DNA of 64,000 nt from Clostridiales bacterium (GCA_918262735.1 CAKJYJ010000001.1:37320-101319); one strand, 5' to 3'. Positions 46,001 to 55,895 are shown, counted from the first letter of the stretch. Translations and numbers: made by a program. Notes: generated by a model from the sequence alone, not told the origin.

Positions 46001-47029
46001 ATGAAAAAATATGATTTTGATGTTGATATAGTAATACCATGGGTTGATGGTTCAGATAAAGAATGGTTAAAAGAGAAGAATAAATACCTAGATAAAGAGA
46101 ACCAAATTGATGTGGACGTGGGTGCAAATAGATATAGAGACTGGGACAACGTTCAATATATATTTAGAGGAATAGAAAAATTTGCCCCATGGGTTAGAAG
46201 GGTGTTTTTTATAACCTGTGGGCAAAAGCCATCATGGCTAAACTTAAGCAATGAAAAACTTGTTTGGGTTAACCATAAAGATTATATTCCTGAGGAATAT
46301 TTGCCAACGTTTTCTGCTAACCCAATAGAGCTAAACATGCATAGAATAGAAGGCCTTTCTGAGCATTTTATTTATTTAAATGATGACTTTTTTTTCACAA
46401 GCAAAGTAAAAAAGAGTGATTTTTTTGACAAAAACGGCCTACCTAAAATTGTTGCAATGGAAAAGCCGAAAAGTATTGAAGATTTTGTTTTTGATAATAT
46501 AACAAGAAACAATGTCAGGGCGCTTAATAAACTATTTAATAAAAAAGAAGTAAAGAAAAAACACAAAAAGAAATGGTACAGTTTAACAAATCCGGTATGT
46601 TATATAATTAACAAGTTTTACGATGTAACGGTCAAGGCCGGGTGGGCGGGGTTTTATATGGATCATCTTCCCGCACCCTTCTTAAAATCTAAAATTGAGG
46701 AATGTTGGGATAAGTTGTATGATGTATTAGATTCAACATCAAAAAACAAGTTTAGATCAATTTATGATGTTAACCAATATTTATTTACAGAATATTTATT
46801 ATGTAGTGGAGAATTTTGTCCAGATAAATTCAAAAAACGAGGGATGCAATTTGCATTAAAAGATAGTGAAAATTCAAACATTGCTTTTGTTTGCAACAGA
46901 ATTAAGAAGAAAAAGCATAAAACAATTTGTATCAATGATGCCAGAGTTAGCGATTTTGAGAACACAAAGGAAAAAATAAATTTAGCGCTAGAAAGCATAC
47001 TTTCTGAAAAGTCGAGTTTTGAGTTATAA
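46001..47029 (+). CDS. Stealth-family sugar-phosphate transferase, copy 1
   Basis: A 342-residue capsule phosphotransferase that would move hexose-1-phosphate from a nucleotide sugar to make phosphodiester links. Conserved regions: CR1 VDIVIPWVDGSDKEWL; CR2 NRYRDWDNVQYIFRGIEKFAPWV with VFFITCGQKPSWL, LPTFSANPIE and LSEHFIYLNDDFF; later DVNQYLFTEYLLCSGEF. SD AAAGGGA. Followed after 15 nt by a closely similar second copy. Confidence 0.9.
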   Translation: MKKYDFDVDIVIPWVDGSDKEWLKEKNKYLDKENQIDVDVGANRYRDWDNVQYIFRGIEKFAPWVRRVFFITCGQKPSWLNLSNEKLVWVNHKDYIPEEYLPTFSANPIELNMHRIEGLSEHFIYLNDDFFFTSKVKKSDFFDKNGLPKIVAMEKPKSIEDFVFDNITRNNVRALNKLFNKKEVKKKHKKKWYSLTNPVCYIINKFYDVTVKAGWAGFYMDHLPAPFLKSKIEECWDKLYDVLDSTSKNKFRSIYDVNQYLFTEYLLCSGEFCPDKFKKRGMQFALKDSENSNIAFVCNRIKKKKHKTICINDARVSDFENTKEKINLALESILSEKSSFEL

Positions 47030-47044
47030 TAAGGAGACGGTAAA

Positions 47045-48076
47045 TTGCAAAAAAAATATAATTTTGATGTTGATATAGTAATACCATGGGTTGATGGTTC
47101 AGATAAAGAATGGCTAAAAGAGAAGAATAAATATCTAGATAAAGAGAATCAAATTGATGTGGACGCGGGTGCAAACAGATATAGAGACTGGGACAACGTT
47201 CAATATATATTTAGAGGAATAGAAAAATTTGCCCCATGGGTAAGAAAGGTGTTTTTTATAACCTGTGGGCAAAAGCCATCATGGTTAAACTTAAACAATG
47301 AAAAACTTGTTTGGGTTAACCATAAAGACTATATTCCTGAGGAATATTTGCCAACGTTTTCTGCTAACCCAATAGAGCTTAACATGCATAGAATAGAAGG
47401 CCTTTCTGAGCATTTTATTTATTTAAATGATGACTTTTTTTTCACAAGCAACGTTAAAAAGAGTGATTTTTTTGACAAAAACGGCCTACCAAAAATTGTT
47501 GCGATGGAAATGCCGAAAGCAATTACAGGGTTTATTTTTGACAACATAACAATGAATAATGTTAGGGCACTTAATAAACTATTTAATAAAAAAGAAGTAA
47601 AGAAAAAACATAAAAAGAAATGGTATAGTTTAACAAATCCGGTATGTTATATAATTAACAAGTTTTACGATATAACTGCCAAGGTTGGGTGGGCCGGATT
47701 TTATATTAAACACTTGCCAGCCCCATTTTTGAAATCAAAAATAGAGAAGTGTTGGGAATTATTTTATGATGAACTAAATAAAACAAGCCTAAATAAGTTT
47801 AGGTCGGTTTATGATGTTAACCAATATTTATTTACCGAATATTTATTATGTAGTGGGGAATTTTTTGCAGATAGATACAAAAGGGATGGGGAATTGCTTT
47901 CACTTAATGATGGTGAAAAACCCAATATTGGTACAATATGTAATGTTTTAAAAAAGCAAAAATACAAAATGGTGTGCCTAAGCGATTCACAGATAACAAA
48001 ATTTGAAGAAACAAAACAAAAAATCAATTTAGCTTTTGAGAGCATTCTACCAAGCAAATCGAATTTTGAATTATAG
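47045..48076 (+). CDS. Stealth-family sugar-phosphate transferase, copy 2
   Basis: A 343-residue near-duplicate of the preceding gene. The first ~165 residues are almost identical at DNA level; the last third (from ~KVGWAGFYIKHLPAP) has diverged more, for instance ELFYDELNKTSLNKFRSV against KLYDVLDSTSKNKFRSI. The start is TTG 47045 with AAGGAG 8 nt before it; no ATG is available at this position. All Stealth motifs are intact, so both copies are probably active, perhaps with different acceptors. Confidence 0.88.
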   Translation: MQKKYNFDVDIVIPWVDGSDKEWLKEKNKYLDKENQIDVDAGANRYRDWDNVQYIFRGIEKFAPWVRKVFFITCGQKPSWLNLNNEKLVWVNHKDYIPEEYLPTFSANPIELNMHRIEGLSEHFIYLNDDFFFTSNVKKSDFFDKNGLPKIVAMEMPKAITGFIFDNITMNNVRALNKLFNKKEVKKKHKKKWYSLTNPVCYIINKFYDITAKVGWAGFYIKHLPAPFLKSKIEKCWELFYDELNKTSLNKFRSVYDVNQYLFTEYLLCSGEFFADRYKRDGELLSLNDGEKPNIGTICNVLKKQKYKMVCLSDSQITKFEETKQKINLAFESILPSKSNFEL

Positions 48077-48094
48077 AGGGAAACTTAAAGGTAT

Positions 48095-49744
48095 ATGGAT
48101 AAGAAAAAATCAATATTAAATGTTTCAATAGCGCTTACGGCCAAAATTATACTTTTGGTTTTTTCTCTTATACTAAAAAAGTTATTGATAAAGTATGTCG
48201 GAAATGACGCTAATGGAGTTTATTCTCTATACACCAGCATAATAAGTTTTATGGCGATCGCAGAACTTGGGATTGGTACAGCAATTACTTTTTCAATGTA
48301 TAAACCAATTGTAAACGGGGAGGATTATAAAGTTTCTGCACTATATGGCTTATATAAAAAACTGTATTCCATAATAGCTCTTGTGATTTTGGTGGCGGGA
48401 ATTGCCATAATGCCGTTGCTTCCAGTTTTTGCAAAAGGGTATACCAACTCGTTTAATCTATACTTAACATTTGTCATAATGTTGGCATCTGTTTTGTTTG
48501 AGTATTTATTTAGTTGTAAAACCTCATTAATTAATGCATATAAGAACAATTATATAACAACACTTATCAATTCTATTGCAACATTCTCAAGGAGGGTTAT
48601 ACAGTTATTTGTTTTGATATTTATTCATTCATTTGAATTGTATTTAGTTGCAAAACTAGTTGGTGTTTTAATCCAGTGGGGGTTAACGGAAATTTATACA
48701 AACAAGCATTACAGTAATATTGTTAGTGTTAAAGCCAACATTGATGAAGAAACTAAAAAAGATGTTGTGAAGCACACGCGAGCATTATTTATGCATAAGA
48801 TTGGTGGGGTTTTAGTTAATGCAACGGATAACATTATTATTTCAGCGGTAATTGGCGTGGTGCTTTTGGGCAAATATTCAAATTATTTAATAATAATGAC
48901 GTCAATGGCTTCTATACTTTCAATGTTTTTTTCTCCACTAACTTCAATTATAGGGCATCTTTGTGCCGAGGGGAACATACAAAAAGAAAAAAAATATTTT
49001 AAGTTTATGTATTATTTAAACTTCACGATTGGCATTATATTTTACTTGGGTTATTATGGTGTGATAAAAGATATTGTTGGGCTCTTTTTTGGAACCGACC
49101 TATTACTTGACAAATCTGTTCCATTAGTTATAACAATTAATTATTTTATTCAATTTATTAGGCATAGCGTTCTGTTATTTAGAGACGCAACAGGAACTTT
49201 TTATTATGATAGATGGAAACCGGTTATTGCTGGGACAATAAATGTTGTGTTATCAATAGCTCTTGTTCACATTATTGGATTAGTTGGGGTTATTGTTGCA
49301 ACAATAATTATGAATTTATTGGTAAGTCATATCGTTGAACCATATGTTCTGTACAAACACGGGTTCAAGGGGGAGAGCCCTAAAGAGTACTATATAATGA
49401 ATTATTTGTTGATTGCCGTTTTTATAATCTGCGTGTTTGCACTGGATTTTTGTATGCAATCAAATGCAAACATGTTATACGAATTACTTATAAATGGGTT
49501 TATTGCTGTTGGTATTGCACTAATACCAATTTTAATATTAATTATGTTTAACAAAACATACAGGGGGAATATAGTAAAACTATTCAAAAGAGTAAAGTCG
49601 TTGCTTAAAAACAAAAAAAATGATAGAATAAAAACAGCACCAGAAGGTGTGTTGGACGAAAATACAATTGGTGCTGAGAAGATGTTAAACAGTACAGTTG
49701 AATCTGAAGATGATAAAAAAGATAGTAATAACAAGGAAGAATAA
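48095..49744 (+). CDS. Wzx-like oligosaccharide flippase
   Basis: A 549-residue MOP-superfamily membrane protein with about twelve to fourteen hydrophobic helices. It begins SILNVSIALTAKIILLVFSLILKKLLIKYVGNDANGVYSLYTSII, the usual start of polysaccharide flippases (G-x-x-x-GxYSL). It would flip the lipid-linked repeat to the outside for the Wzy-like protein. The last ~45 residues are polar and acidic (EDDKKDSNNKEE). SD AAAGG close to the ATG. Its stop touches the start of the next gene. Confidence 0.88.
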   Translation: MDKKKSILNVSIALTAKIILLVFSLILKKLLIKYVGNDANGVYSLYTSIISFMAIAELGIGTAITFSMYKPIVNGEDYKVSALYGLYKKLYSIIALVILVAGIAIMPLLPVFAKGYTNSFNLYLTFVIMLASVLFEYLFSCKTSLINAYKNNYITTLINSIATFSRRVIQLFVLIFIHSFELYLVAKLVGVLIQWGLTEIYTNKHYSNIVSVKANIDEETKKDVVKHTRALFMHKIGGVLVNATDNIIISAVIGVVLLGKYSNYLIIMTSMASILSMFFSPLTSIIGHLCAEGNIQKEKKYFKFMYYLNFTIGIIFYLGYYGVIKDIVGLFFGTDLLLDKSVPLVITINYFIQFIRHSVLLFRDATGTFYYDRWKPVIAGTINVVLSIALVHIIGLVGVIVATIIMNLLVSHIVEPYVLYKHGFKGESPKEYYIMNYLLIAVFIICVFALDFCMQSNANMLYELLINGFIAVGIALIPILILIMFNKTYRGNIVKLFKRVKSLLKNKKNDRIKTAPEGVLDENTIGAEKMLNSTVESEDDKKDSNNKEE

Positions 49745-50710
49745 ATGAAAGAAAAGATATCAATTATTGTTGCGGTATACAAGGCTGAGAGGTTTTTAGA
49801 TAGGTGCGTTAATAGTTTAATTAATCAAACATATAAGAATATTGAAATATTACTAATTGACGATGGAAGTCCAGATAATTGTCCAAAACTATGTGATGAA
49901 TGGGCACAAAAAGATAACAGAATAAGGGTTGTGCATAAATTAAATGGTGGTGTTTCAAGTGCATGGAATGCGGGGCTAGATAATGCAACGGGAGAATATA
50001 TTTCTTTTGTTGATAGTGATGATTGGGTTGATAGTAAATACATTGAAGTATTGTATGATTTAATTAAGCAAAAAAATTGTGACATATCTACATGTTGTTT
50101 TTATACAGTTTATAACGGGAAATTATTTTTCAATAAAAAAAAGCCAAGATTTAGTAAGTATTTCGAAGCAAAAGATTGCAATAAACTTTTCTTTTCAAGT
50201 AAACCTTGGCCACATAATTCATGGGGAAAATTATATAACAGAAACATATTTAACAATTTAAGATATCCAGAAGATATAATGTGTGCAGAAGATTTATATG
50301 TGATTTACGATATTTGCTGTAATGTAAAAAATGGCATAATAACCACGGATAAAATTCTTATTTATTATTTTGTTCATAACGCCAGTGTAACCAAAACAAT
50401 TGATGAAAGACGTTTTGATTGTATTCGGTCAGCCAGACATGTTGTGTCGGGGGTTGAGGCGAAAGCTGACAATGAAATTATGTCGGAGGCATGTCGTCGT
50501 TTATTTTTTGAACATAGGGGAGTTTATTGGTCTTTTTTAGACCATAAATGTAAAAACTTAATTAAAAAACAAAATGAATGGCTCAAGGAAGATTATAAAA
50601 AGTATGCAAAATATCTGAAAGGTAAGGAAAGGTTAAGAAATTTTATTTTTAGATACTTTAGGCCGGTTTATATTTTTACCAGAGCAATAATTAAACTAAT
50701 AAGGAGATAA
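49745..50710 (+). CDS. Family 2 glycosyltransferase
   Basis: A 321-residue GT-A enzyme of capsule synthesis. Motifs ISIIVAVYKAERFLDRCVNSL, ILLIDDGSPDNCPKLCDEWA, GGVSSAWNAGLDNATGEYISFVDSDDWVD and CAEDLYVIYD. The C-terminus is basic and amphipathic (FRYFRPVYIFTRAIIKLIRR), probably a membrane-contacting helix. The ATG directly follows the flippase stop (TAAATG); SD is AAGGAAG inside the flippase gene. Confidence 0.9.
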   Translation: MKEKISIIVAVYKAERFLDRCVNSLINQTYKNIEILLIDDGSPDNCPKLCDEWAQKDNRIRVVHKLNGGVSSAWNAGLDNATGEYISFVDSDDWVDSKYIEVLYDLIKQKNCDISTCCFYTVYNGKLFFNKKKPRFSKYFEAKDCNKLFFSSKPWPHNSWGKLYNRNIFNNLRYPEDIMCAEDLYVIYDICCNVKNGIITTDKILIYYFVHNASVTKTIDERRFDCIRSARHVVSGVEAKADNEIMSEACRRLFFEHRGVYWSFLDHKCKNLIKKQNEWLKEDYKKYAKYLKGKERLRNFIFRYFRPVYIFTRAIIKLIRR

Positions 50711-50712
50711 AA

Positions 50713-51921
50713 ATGAAGATTGCAGTTTTTGGATTGGGATATGTTGGAATGGCAACCGCCTGTTTATTATCATTAAACAATGAGGTTGTTGGGGTTGATG
50801 TCATAAAAGAAAAGGTCGAAATGGTCAACAATAAAAAAAGCCCAATAAAAGATGAGTATATTGAAAAATATTTAAGCGAAAAAAATTTAAATTTAGTTGC
50901 GACTGATGATTACAAAAAAGCATTAAGTAATGCAGATTATGTTATAATTTCAACACCAACAAATTATAACGAAGAAACTAACTTTTTTGATACAAGTATA
51001 GTTGAGAGCGTAATAGAAAATGTGATGACATACAAGCCACAAGCAACAATTATAATTAAGTCAACAATTCCAATTGGTTTTATTGCTGGTATATTAAAAA
51101 AATATCCAAACATTAATATTATATTCTCTCCAGAATTTTTGCGCGAATCTAAAGCTCTATATGATTCATTATATCCATCAAGAATTATTATTGGATTAGA
51201 TAAAGAAAATAAGAAACTTGTTGAAAGTGCCGAGAAATATGTCAAATTAGTTTTAGATGTTGTGTTAAAAGAGGATGTTCAGGTTAGATACATGGAATAC
51301 AAAAATGCGGAGGCGGTCAAACTATTTTCAAATGAATACCTGGCTTTAAGAGTTGCATTTTTTAACGAACTAGACACATATGCAGAAATAATGGAACTAA
51401 ACGCAAAAGAAATAATTGACGGCGTCTGTTTGGACGATAGAATTGGGAACTATTATAACAACCCATCGTTTGGTTATGGTGGATATTGTTTGCCAAAAGA
51501 TACAAAACAACTGAAGGCGAATTACAAAAATGTGCCAGAGAACATTATATCTGCAGTTGTTGAATCTAATATAAAACGCAAAGAATTTGTGGCAGAAAAA
51601 ATATTCAATTTTGCAAAGAAGCAAAAAATGGGCAAAGGGAATATAACAATTGGAATATACAGATTAACAATGAAGGTTAATTCTGATAATTTTAGGCAAT
51701 CTGCCATTCAAGATGTTATAACCCTATTAAAACAAAAAGGTGCCGACATCATTATTTATGAACCAATATTAACAGAGAATAAATTTGAAAACTTAGATGT
51801 TTGTAATGATCTAAAATTATTCAAACAAAAGTCCGATGTTGTTGTTGCGAATAGATATGACAAAGAAATTGAGGACATTGACTATAAAGTTTATTCAAGG
51901 GATATTTATAAAAGGGATTAA
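50713..51921 (+). CDS. ugd: UDP-glucose 6-dehydrogenase
   Basis: A 402-residue NAD-dependent enzyme that oxidises UDP-glucose to UDP-glucuronate. KIAVFGLGYVGMATACLLS is the NAD-binding motif; ISTPTNYNEETNFFDTS, FSPEFLRESKALYDSLYPSRIIIG and GYGGYCLPKDTKQL (catalytic Cys) follow. The length suits the short Gram-positive/streptococcal-type enzyme. Other UDP-sugars (ManNAc, GalNAc) cannot be fully ruled out. SD AAGGAGATAAAA; 2 nt after the glycosyltransferase. It feeds the epimerase that follows. Confidence 0.9.
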   Translation: MKIAVFGLGYVGMATACLLSLNNEVVGVDVIKEKVEMVNNKKSPIKDEYIEKYLSEKNLNLVATDDYKKALSNADYVIISTPTNYNEETNFFDTSIVESVIENVMTYKPQATIIIKSTIPIGFIAGILKKYPNINIIFSPEFLRESKALYDSLYPSRIIIGLDKENKKLVESAEKYVKLVLDVVLKEDVQVRYMEYKNAEAVKLFSNEYLALRVAFFNELDTYAEIMELNAKEIIDGVCLDDRIGNYYNNPSFGYGGYCLPKDTKQLKANYKNVPENIISAVVESNIKRKEFVAEKIFNFAKKQKMGKGNITIGIYRLTMKVNSDNFRQSAIQDVITLLKQKGADIIIYEPILTENKFENLDVCNDLKLFKQKSDVVVANRYDKEIEDIDYKVYSRDIYKRD

Positions 51922-51926
51922 AACAA

Positions 51927-52994
51927 GTGAAAATTAACCTAAATAATAAAACGATATTAGTAACCGGTTGCGCCGGTTTTATTGGAGCCAACTTAACCGA
52001 AAGACTGTTGAAAGATTATCAGACATCAATAATTATTGGCATTGACAATATGAACGACTATTATGATGTAAAGATAAAAGAGTGGAGACTTAATAAATTA
52101 AAACAATATAAAAACTTTATTTTTATTAGGGCTGGGATAGACGACAAGGCGGTTATTGAGACGGTATTTACAAAATACAACCCTCAAATTGTCGTAAACC
52201 TCGCGGCACAAGCTGGTGTTAGATATTCAATAACTAATCCAGACTCGTACATACAAAGCAATATTATTGGTTTTTATAACATAATTGAAGCGTGCAGACA
52301 TTCATATGATGGCGGAAAAAATGGCGTTCAGCATCTGGTTTATGCGTCAAGTTCGTCAGTTTATGGAATGAACAAGAAAATACCATACAGAACAACCGAT
52401 AAAGCCGATTCTCCAGTGAGTCTTTATGCGGCAACCAAGAAGAGCAACGAGATGATGGCTCATGCATATTCAAAATTATATAATATTCCAACAACGGGAT
52501 TAAGGTTTTTTACGGTTTATGGTCCTGCGGGGAGGCCAGACATGGCATACTTTTCATTTACAAACAAATTATTAAATCACGAAAAAATCAAGATATTTAA
52601 TTTTGGTAATTGTAAACGTGATTTCACATATGTTGACGATATTGTTGAAAGTTTAGTGAGATTAATGCAAAAATCACCAAACAAAAAAATTGGCAAAGAT
52701 GGGCTACCAATTCCTCCATATAAATTGTTTAATATTGGTAACAGTAATCCAGAAAATTTAATAGATTTTATAAGGATATTAGAAAAAGAATTAGTTAATT
52801 CAGGATTGATTAACAAAGATTTTAATTTTAGCAAATGCGAAGAATTAGTTCCAATGCAACCTGGCGACGTTGAGATTACATATGCAAACACACAAGCATT
52901 AGAAAAATACATTAACTTTAAGCCACAAACCCCTCTTCGTGAGGGTATAAAAAAATTTGTTGAATGGTACAAAGATTTCTATGGCAATAATTAA
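51927..52994 (+). CDS. UDP-glucuronate 4-epimerase-like SDR
   Basis: A 355-residue extended SDR. Cofactor motif TGCAGFIGANL, VNLAAQAGVRYSITNPDSYIQSN, YASSSSVYG, and YAATKKSNE (Tyr-x3-Lys) with FTVYGPAGRPDMA. The AGVRYS block is typical of UDP-GlcA 4-epimerases, giving UDP-galacturonate. The start is GTG 51927; SD AAAAGGGAT is weak. It is the last gene of the capsule operon. Confidence 0.88.
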   Translation: MKINLNNKTILVTGCAGFIGANLTERLLKDYQTSIIIGIDNMNDYYDVKIKEWRLNKLKQYKNFIFIRAGIDDKAVIETVFTKYNPQIVVNLAAQAGVRYSITNPDSYIQSNIIGFYNIIEACRHSYDGGKNGVQHLVYASSSSVYGMNKKIPYRTTDKADSPVSLYAATKKSNEMMAHAYSKLYNIPTTGLRFFTVYGPAGRPDMAYFSFTNKLLNHEKIKIFNFGNCKRDFTYVDDIVESLVRLMQKSPNKKIGKDGLPIPPYKLFNIGNSNPENLIDFIRILEKELVNSGLINKDFNFSKCEELVPMQPGDVEITYANTQALEKYINFKPQTPLREGIKKFVEWYKDFYGNN

Positions 52995-53075
52995 TTTATC
53001 ATAAGATAACATTTGTTCATTAAGCGATTTTTATAACCGATTTGTTACAATAATAAAAATTGGAGGTTATTGTTT

Positions 53076-53744
53076 ATGGAAGTGTATGAAACGTCATTAA
53101 CAATTAAGGACAGCATAGCAAACATAAATAATGAAATAAAAGGCTCGTGTGCAAAACTTATTGGTGTAACAAAAACCAAGCCGGTTGAAATGATTATGGA
53201 AGCATACTCGGCTGGGCTTAGGGATTTTGGAGAAAACCACACAAACGAGCTTCTTGCAAAAATAGACGAGTTACCCAAAGATATTCGTTGGCATATGATT
53301 GGTCATTTGCAAACAAACAAAGTAAAGGCGTTGCTAAAAAAAGATATTTTTTTAATACACTCGGTTGATAGTTTAAAACTGGCTGAAACAATTAATAAAT
53401 TTGCAGGGGCATATAACAAAAAGCAAAATGTGTTATTGGAAGTGAACATAACTGGCGAGTCATCAAAAACTGGATATAGTTTAAGTGAACTATATGCAGA
53501 CATTCCAAACTTAATTAAATTGCAAAATATAAACATTTTAGGGTTGATGTGCGTTGCAAAAAAGGGTGAGAGTTCTGTTAAATATTTTGAAAAATTAAAG
53601 CAGATTATGACAGACATAAATAACAAATTTAATATCAACTTAAAAGAACTTTCAATGGGAATGACAAACGACTATGTTGATGCCATTAAATGTGGCGCCA
53701 CATACATAAGGGTTGGCAGAGCAATCTTTGGAGAAAGAATATAA
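53076..53744 (+). CDS. YggS-family PLP homeostasis protein
   Basis: A 222-residue alanine-racemase-fold protein that binds pyridoxal phosphate and helps keep PLP and amino-acid pools balanced. KLIGVTKTKPVEMI (PLP Lys), RDFGENHTNELLAKI, WHMIGHLQTNKVKAL, LEVNITGESSKTGYS and LSMGMTNDYVDAIKCGATYIRVGRAIFG are the family blocks. ATG 53076 is used, with GGAGG 9 nt away, in preference to TTG 53070. Single gene with its own terminator. Confidence 0.94.
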   Translation: MEVYETSLTIKDSIANINNEIKGSCAKLIGVTKTKPVEMIMEAYSAGLRDFGENHTNELLAKIDELPKDIRWHMIGHLQTNKVKALLKKDIFLIHSVDSLKLAETINKFAGAYNKKQNVLLEVNITGESSKTGYSLSELYADIPNLIKLQNINILGLMCVAKKGESSVKYFEKLKQIMTDINNKFNINLKELSMGMTNDYVDAIKCGATYIRVGRAIFGERI

Positions 53745-53756
53745 ATAGCAACTAAA

Positions 53757-53788
53757 AATAGCCAACCACCATTGGTTGACTATTTTTT
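53757..53788. terminator. Terminator after the YggS gene
   Basis: AATAG-CAACC with GGTTG-CTATT (one mismatch) and a T-run; A-rich on the other side, so it also serves the convergent gene at 53805. Confidence 0.75.
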
Positions 53789-53804
53789 AATAAATAATTA
53801 GTTA

Positions 53805-54275
53805 TTATTTGGTTGGCTCATCAGACTTTTCTTTTCTAAGAATCTTTGCAAAGAAGTTGGCTCTTGCGGTTTTATATACATCACCAAATTTATTTGACAT
53901 GTAATTGGCATAATTATTTGTTAAATATCCGTTATACTCAAGGGCTTCATCTTCAGGTTTTATTGAAAAGAATTCTGCCATATAAAAATCTTTTATCACA
54001 ATTATTTTTTTATCATAGTCAAAATATGGTCCAGAGAGTGCGCCCGCCATAGCGGTTAACCCCGCAAGTACACTTCCTGCAGCTTTTCCCCAATCAATAT
54101 TTTCAGATTCTTCATCATTTATTGTTTTACATTTAAGAAAAAAATATGAATTGCCGTCTTCATCTTTTATTTTTTCATAAGGACAAGGCAGCTCATAATT
54201 AATAGCCAAATTATTCAATCTTAATATATTTGTAACATCTTTTTTTGTTAATAAATCAATAAAATTTTTTCCCAT
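53805..54275 (-). CDS. Hypothetical protein with one small hydrophobic segment
   Basis: A 156-residue protein of unknown function, MGKNFIDLLTKKDVTNILRLN.... It has one Gly/Ala-rich hydrophobic stretch, GKAAGSVLAGLTAMAGALSG (~84-103), perhaps a membrane-contacting loop, and a Lys/Arg-rich C-terminus. ATG 54275 is 6-7 nt from GGAGA; the ATG at 54281 would touch the SD. Single gene. Confidence 0.7.
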   Translation of the reverse strand: MGKNFIDLLTKKDVTNILRLNNLAINYELPCPYEKIKDEDGNSYFFLKCKTINDEESENIDWGKAAGSVLAGLTAMAGALSGPYFDYDKKIIVIKDFYMAEFFSIKPEDEALEYNGYLTNNYANYMSNKFGDVYKTARANFFAKILRKEKSDEPTK

Positions 54276-54376
54276 AAACATCTCCTAAATTACAAAAATT
54301 TTAACACACACAATGCCGGTTGTCAATAATTAGTATTTTAATAGTTTCTAACAAGGTGGTGTTTACTCGAAAAAAT

Positions 54377-54405
54377 TTTACTTTTTTTGTTATTTATGGT
54401 AAACT
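54377..54405 (+). promoter_or_regulatory. Promoter of the exported protein gene
   Basis: TTTACT (54377-54382), 17 nt, TAAACT (54400-54405). Start codon 27 nt downstream, SD AAGGAAA. Confidence 0.45.
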
Positions 54406-54431
54406 ATACGTGGATTATAAGGAAATTACTT

Positions 54432-55280
54432 ATGAAGAAAAAATACGCAATACCAGTAACGGTTTTAGGTTTTGTTTTAGTGGTTGTCACTGGAATGGTT
54501 TTAAGATTTTTTGGTTTTAGCTTTAGCTTTGGTTTTAAGGGGCAGAGTAGAGATGAAATTGACATAACAACATATGGCACCAACGCTGAAATTAGAGACG
54601 ATACTAAAAGTATTGAGGAATGCAGTGCAGATGAAGTAATTTATATATGCAATACAAAATTAAAAGACATGTTAGGATATCACGCAACGATAACAGGAAG
54701 CGTTTCGGCACTTGGGGGAATGTATACCCAAACTGTCAGCGGTGAGGAGTACTTTGGAACTGGTGGTGCCGTATATATCACCAAATCAACCTCCGCATTT
54801 GTTAGTGTTGGGAAAAAAATATATATTGACAATAATGGCAAAGTGTTTATTAGAGAAGCAGAGAATGTTAAAAAAGATACATGGAAAGAAGATTTAACCG
54901 AGTATAATTACGACGACTATATTGTTGACTACGGAGTTGATTTTAGGGAATTGACGAACTATGTTATAAACGAACAAACAATAAAATCTGCAAGTTTGGT
55001 TGGTGTTAAAAATTCGGTATACACATATTCAATTGAACTAGACGAAGAAAAGGCGACACTTGGTTATAGAGTAAATATGGCAAAAATGGGCGATTTGTCA
55101 AGCCTACCAGAGTTTAACTCTTGCAGATTTGAAATATCATTAAATGAGAATTTTGAGCCATTAGAAATAACCTGTTATGATAATTACAGGGTTGAAAAAT
55201 TGGGAGGCATAACCTGTTCGTCAGTGTTAACAATAACATTTGATATAATAAACGAGGCGGTTGAAATTCCAAACATTTAA
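54432..55280 (+). CDS. Exported or membrane-anchored protein of unknown function
   Basis: A 282-residue protein. MKKKYAIPVTVLGFVLVVVTGMVLRFFGF is an N-terminal signal anchor without a lipobox Cys. The outside part is acidic and beta-rich, with Gly/Ser-Thr strands (SVSALGGMYTQTVSGEEYFGTGGAVYIT) and ends in EVTF-like strands. I do not recognise the family; a lipocalin- or LolA-like beta fold is possible. The frame is open upstream but the SD supports ATG 54432. Single gene with a strong terminator. Confidence 0.75.
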   Translation: MKKKYAIPVTVLGFVLVVVTGMVLRFFGFSFSFGFKGQSRDEIDITTYGTNAEIRDDTKSIEECSADEVIYICNTKLKDMLGYHATITGSVSALGGMYTQTVSGEEYFGTGGAVYITKSTSAFVSVGKKIYIDNNGKVFIREAENVKKDTWKEDLTEYNYDDYIVDYGVDFRELTNYVINEQTIKSASLVGVKNSVYTYSIELDEEKATLGYRVNMAKMGDLSSLPEFNSCRFEISLNENFEPLEITCYDNYRVEKLGGITCSSVLTITFDIINEAVEIPNI

Positions 55281-55290
55281 TATAAAAAAT

Positions 55291-55330
55291 ACTCCAGTCC
55301 TTAAAATAAAGGACAGGAGTGCTTTTCTTT
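55291..55330 (+). terminator. Terminator after the exported protein gene
   Basis: Perfect 12-bp stem ACTCCAGTCCTT (55291-55302) with AAGGACAGGAGT (55309-55320), followed by GCTTTTCTTT. Confidence 0.85.
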
Positions 55331-55382
55331 AGTTACGCAAAAAACAACAAAAGTATGGTGATTGTTTCCCCACATCAACTAA

Positions 55383-55895
55383 TTATGCTTTATTATTAAT
55401 ATCACTTTTAGGGAACACGTGTGGGAATATTTCTTTTGCACAATCATCAATTTTTTTTATATTATTTGTTCCACAAAGGTCATAAATTATTATTGGCTTA
55501 ATGTCGTTGTCAAAAAGATTAAAGGCAACAGCCATAACGCACGCATCAGAATTTGTTCCGCAAACCTCACACTCGGTTATATTTTTAGACTTTAAGTATT
55601 TTATTATCTTATCATCAATGCCATAACCAGCCTTTTCAAAGATTTTTGAGCCATCTTTAACATCAACCGCAATTTGCTGAGAGCCTTTGTCCTGCAAGTC
55701 TGTCCAGTCTAAAAATTTAATAAAGGGGCTACCGGGGAAGTTTATATATTTTGTGTAGATAATGTTGTCAAAATGGTTATTTGATAAATACCTATTAATT
55801 TTGTCAACCAACTCCTCGTTATTTTTGTTAATGAAGCCCTTTTGCATATCAACTACTATTATGTTTTTCATATTATTTACAAAATTGTTTTTCAA
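55383..55895 (-). CDS. Isochorismatase-like cysteine hydrolase
   Basis: A 170-residue hydrolase of the nicotinamidase/isochorismatase superfamily. Catalytic triad: Asp in IIVVDMQKGF, Lys in FEKAGYG, Cys in GTNSDACVMAVAF. The substrate, probably an amide such as nicotinamide or a related compound, is not determined. Two starts are possible: TTG 55895 with AGGAG 4 nt away (used), or ATG 55871, which gives the usual short N-terminus but has no SD. Confidence 0.85.
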   Translation of the reverse strand: MKNNFVNNMKNIIVVDMQKGFINKNNEELVDKINRYLSNNHFDNIIYTKYINFPGSPFIKFLDWTDLQDKGSQQIAVDVKDGSKIFEKAGYGIDDKIIKYLKSKNITECEVCGTNSDACVMAVAFNLFDNDIKPIIIYDLCGTNNIKKIDDCAKEIFPHVFPKSDINNKA

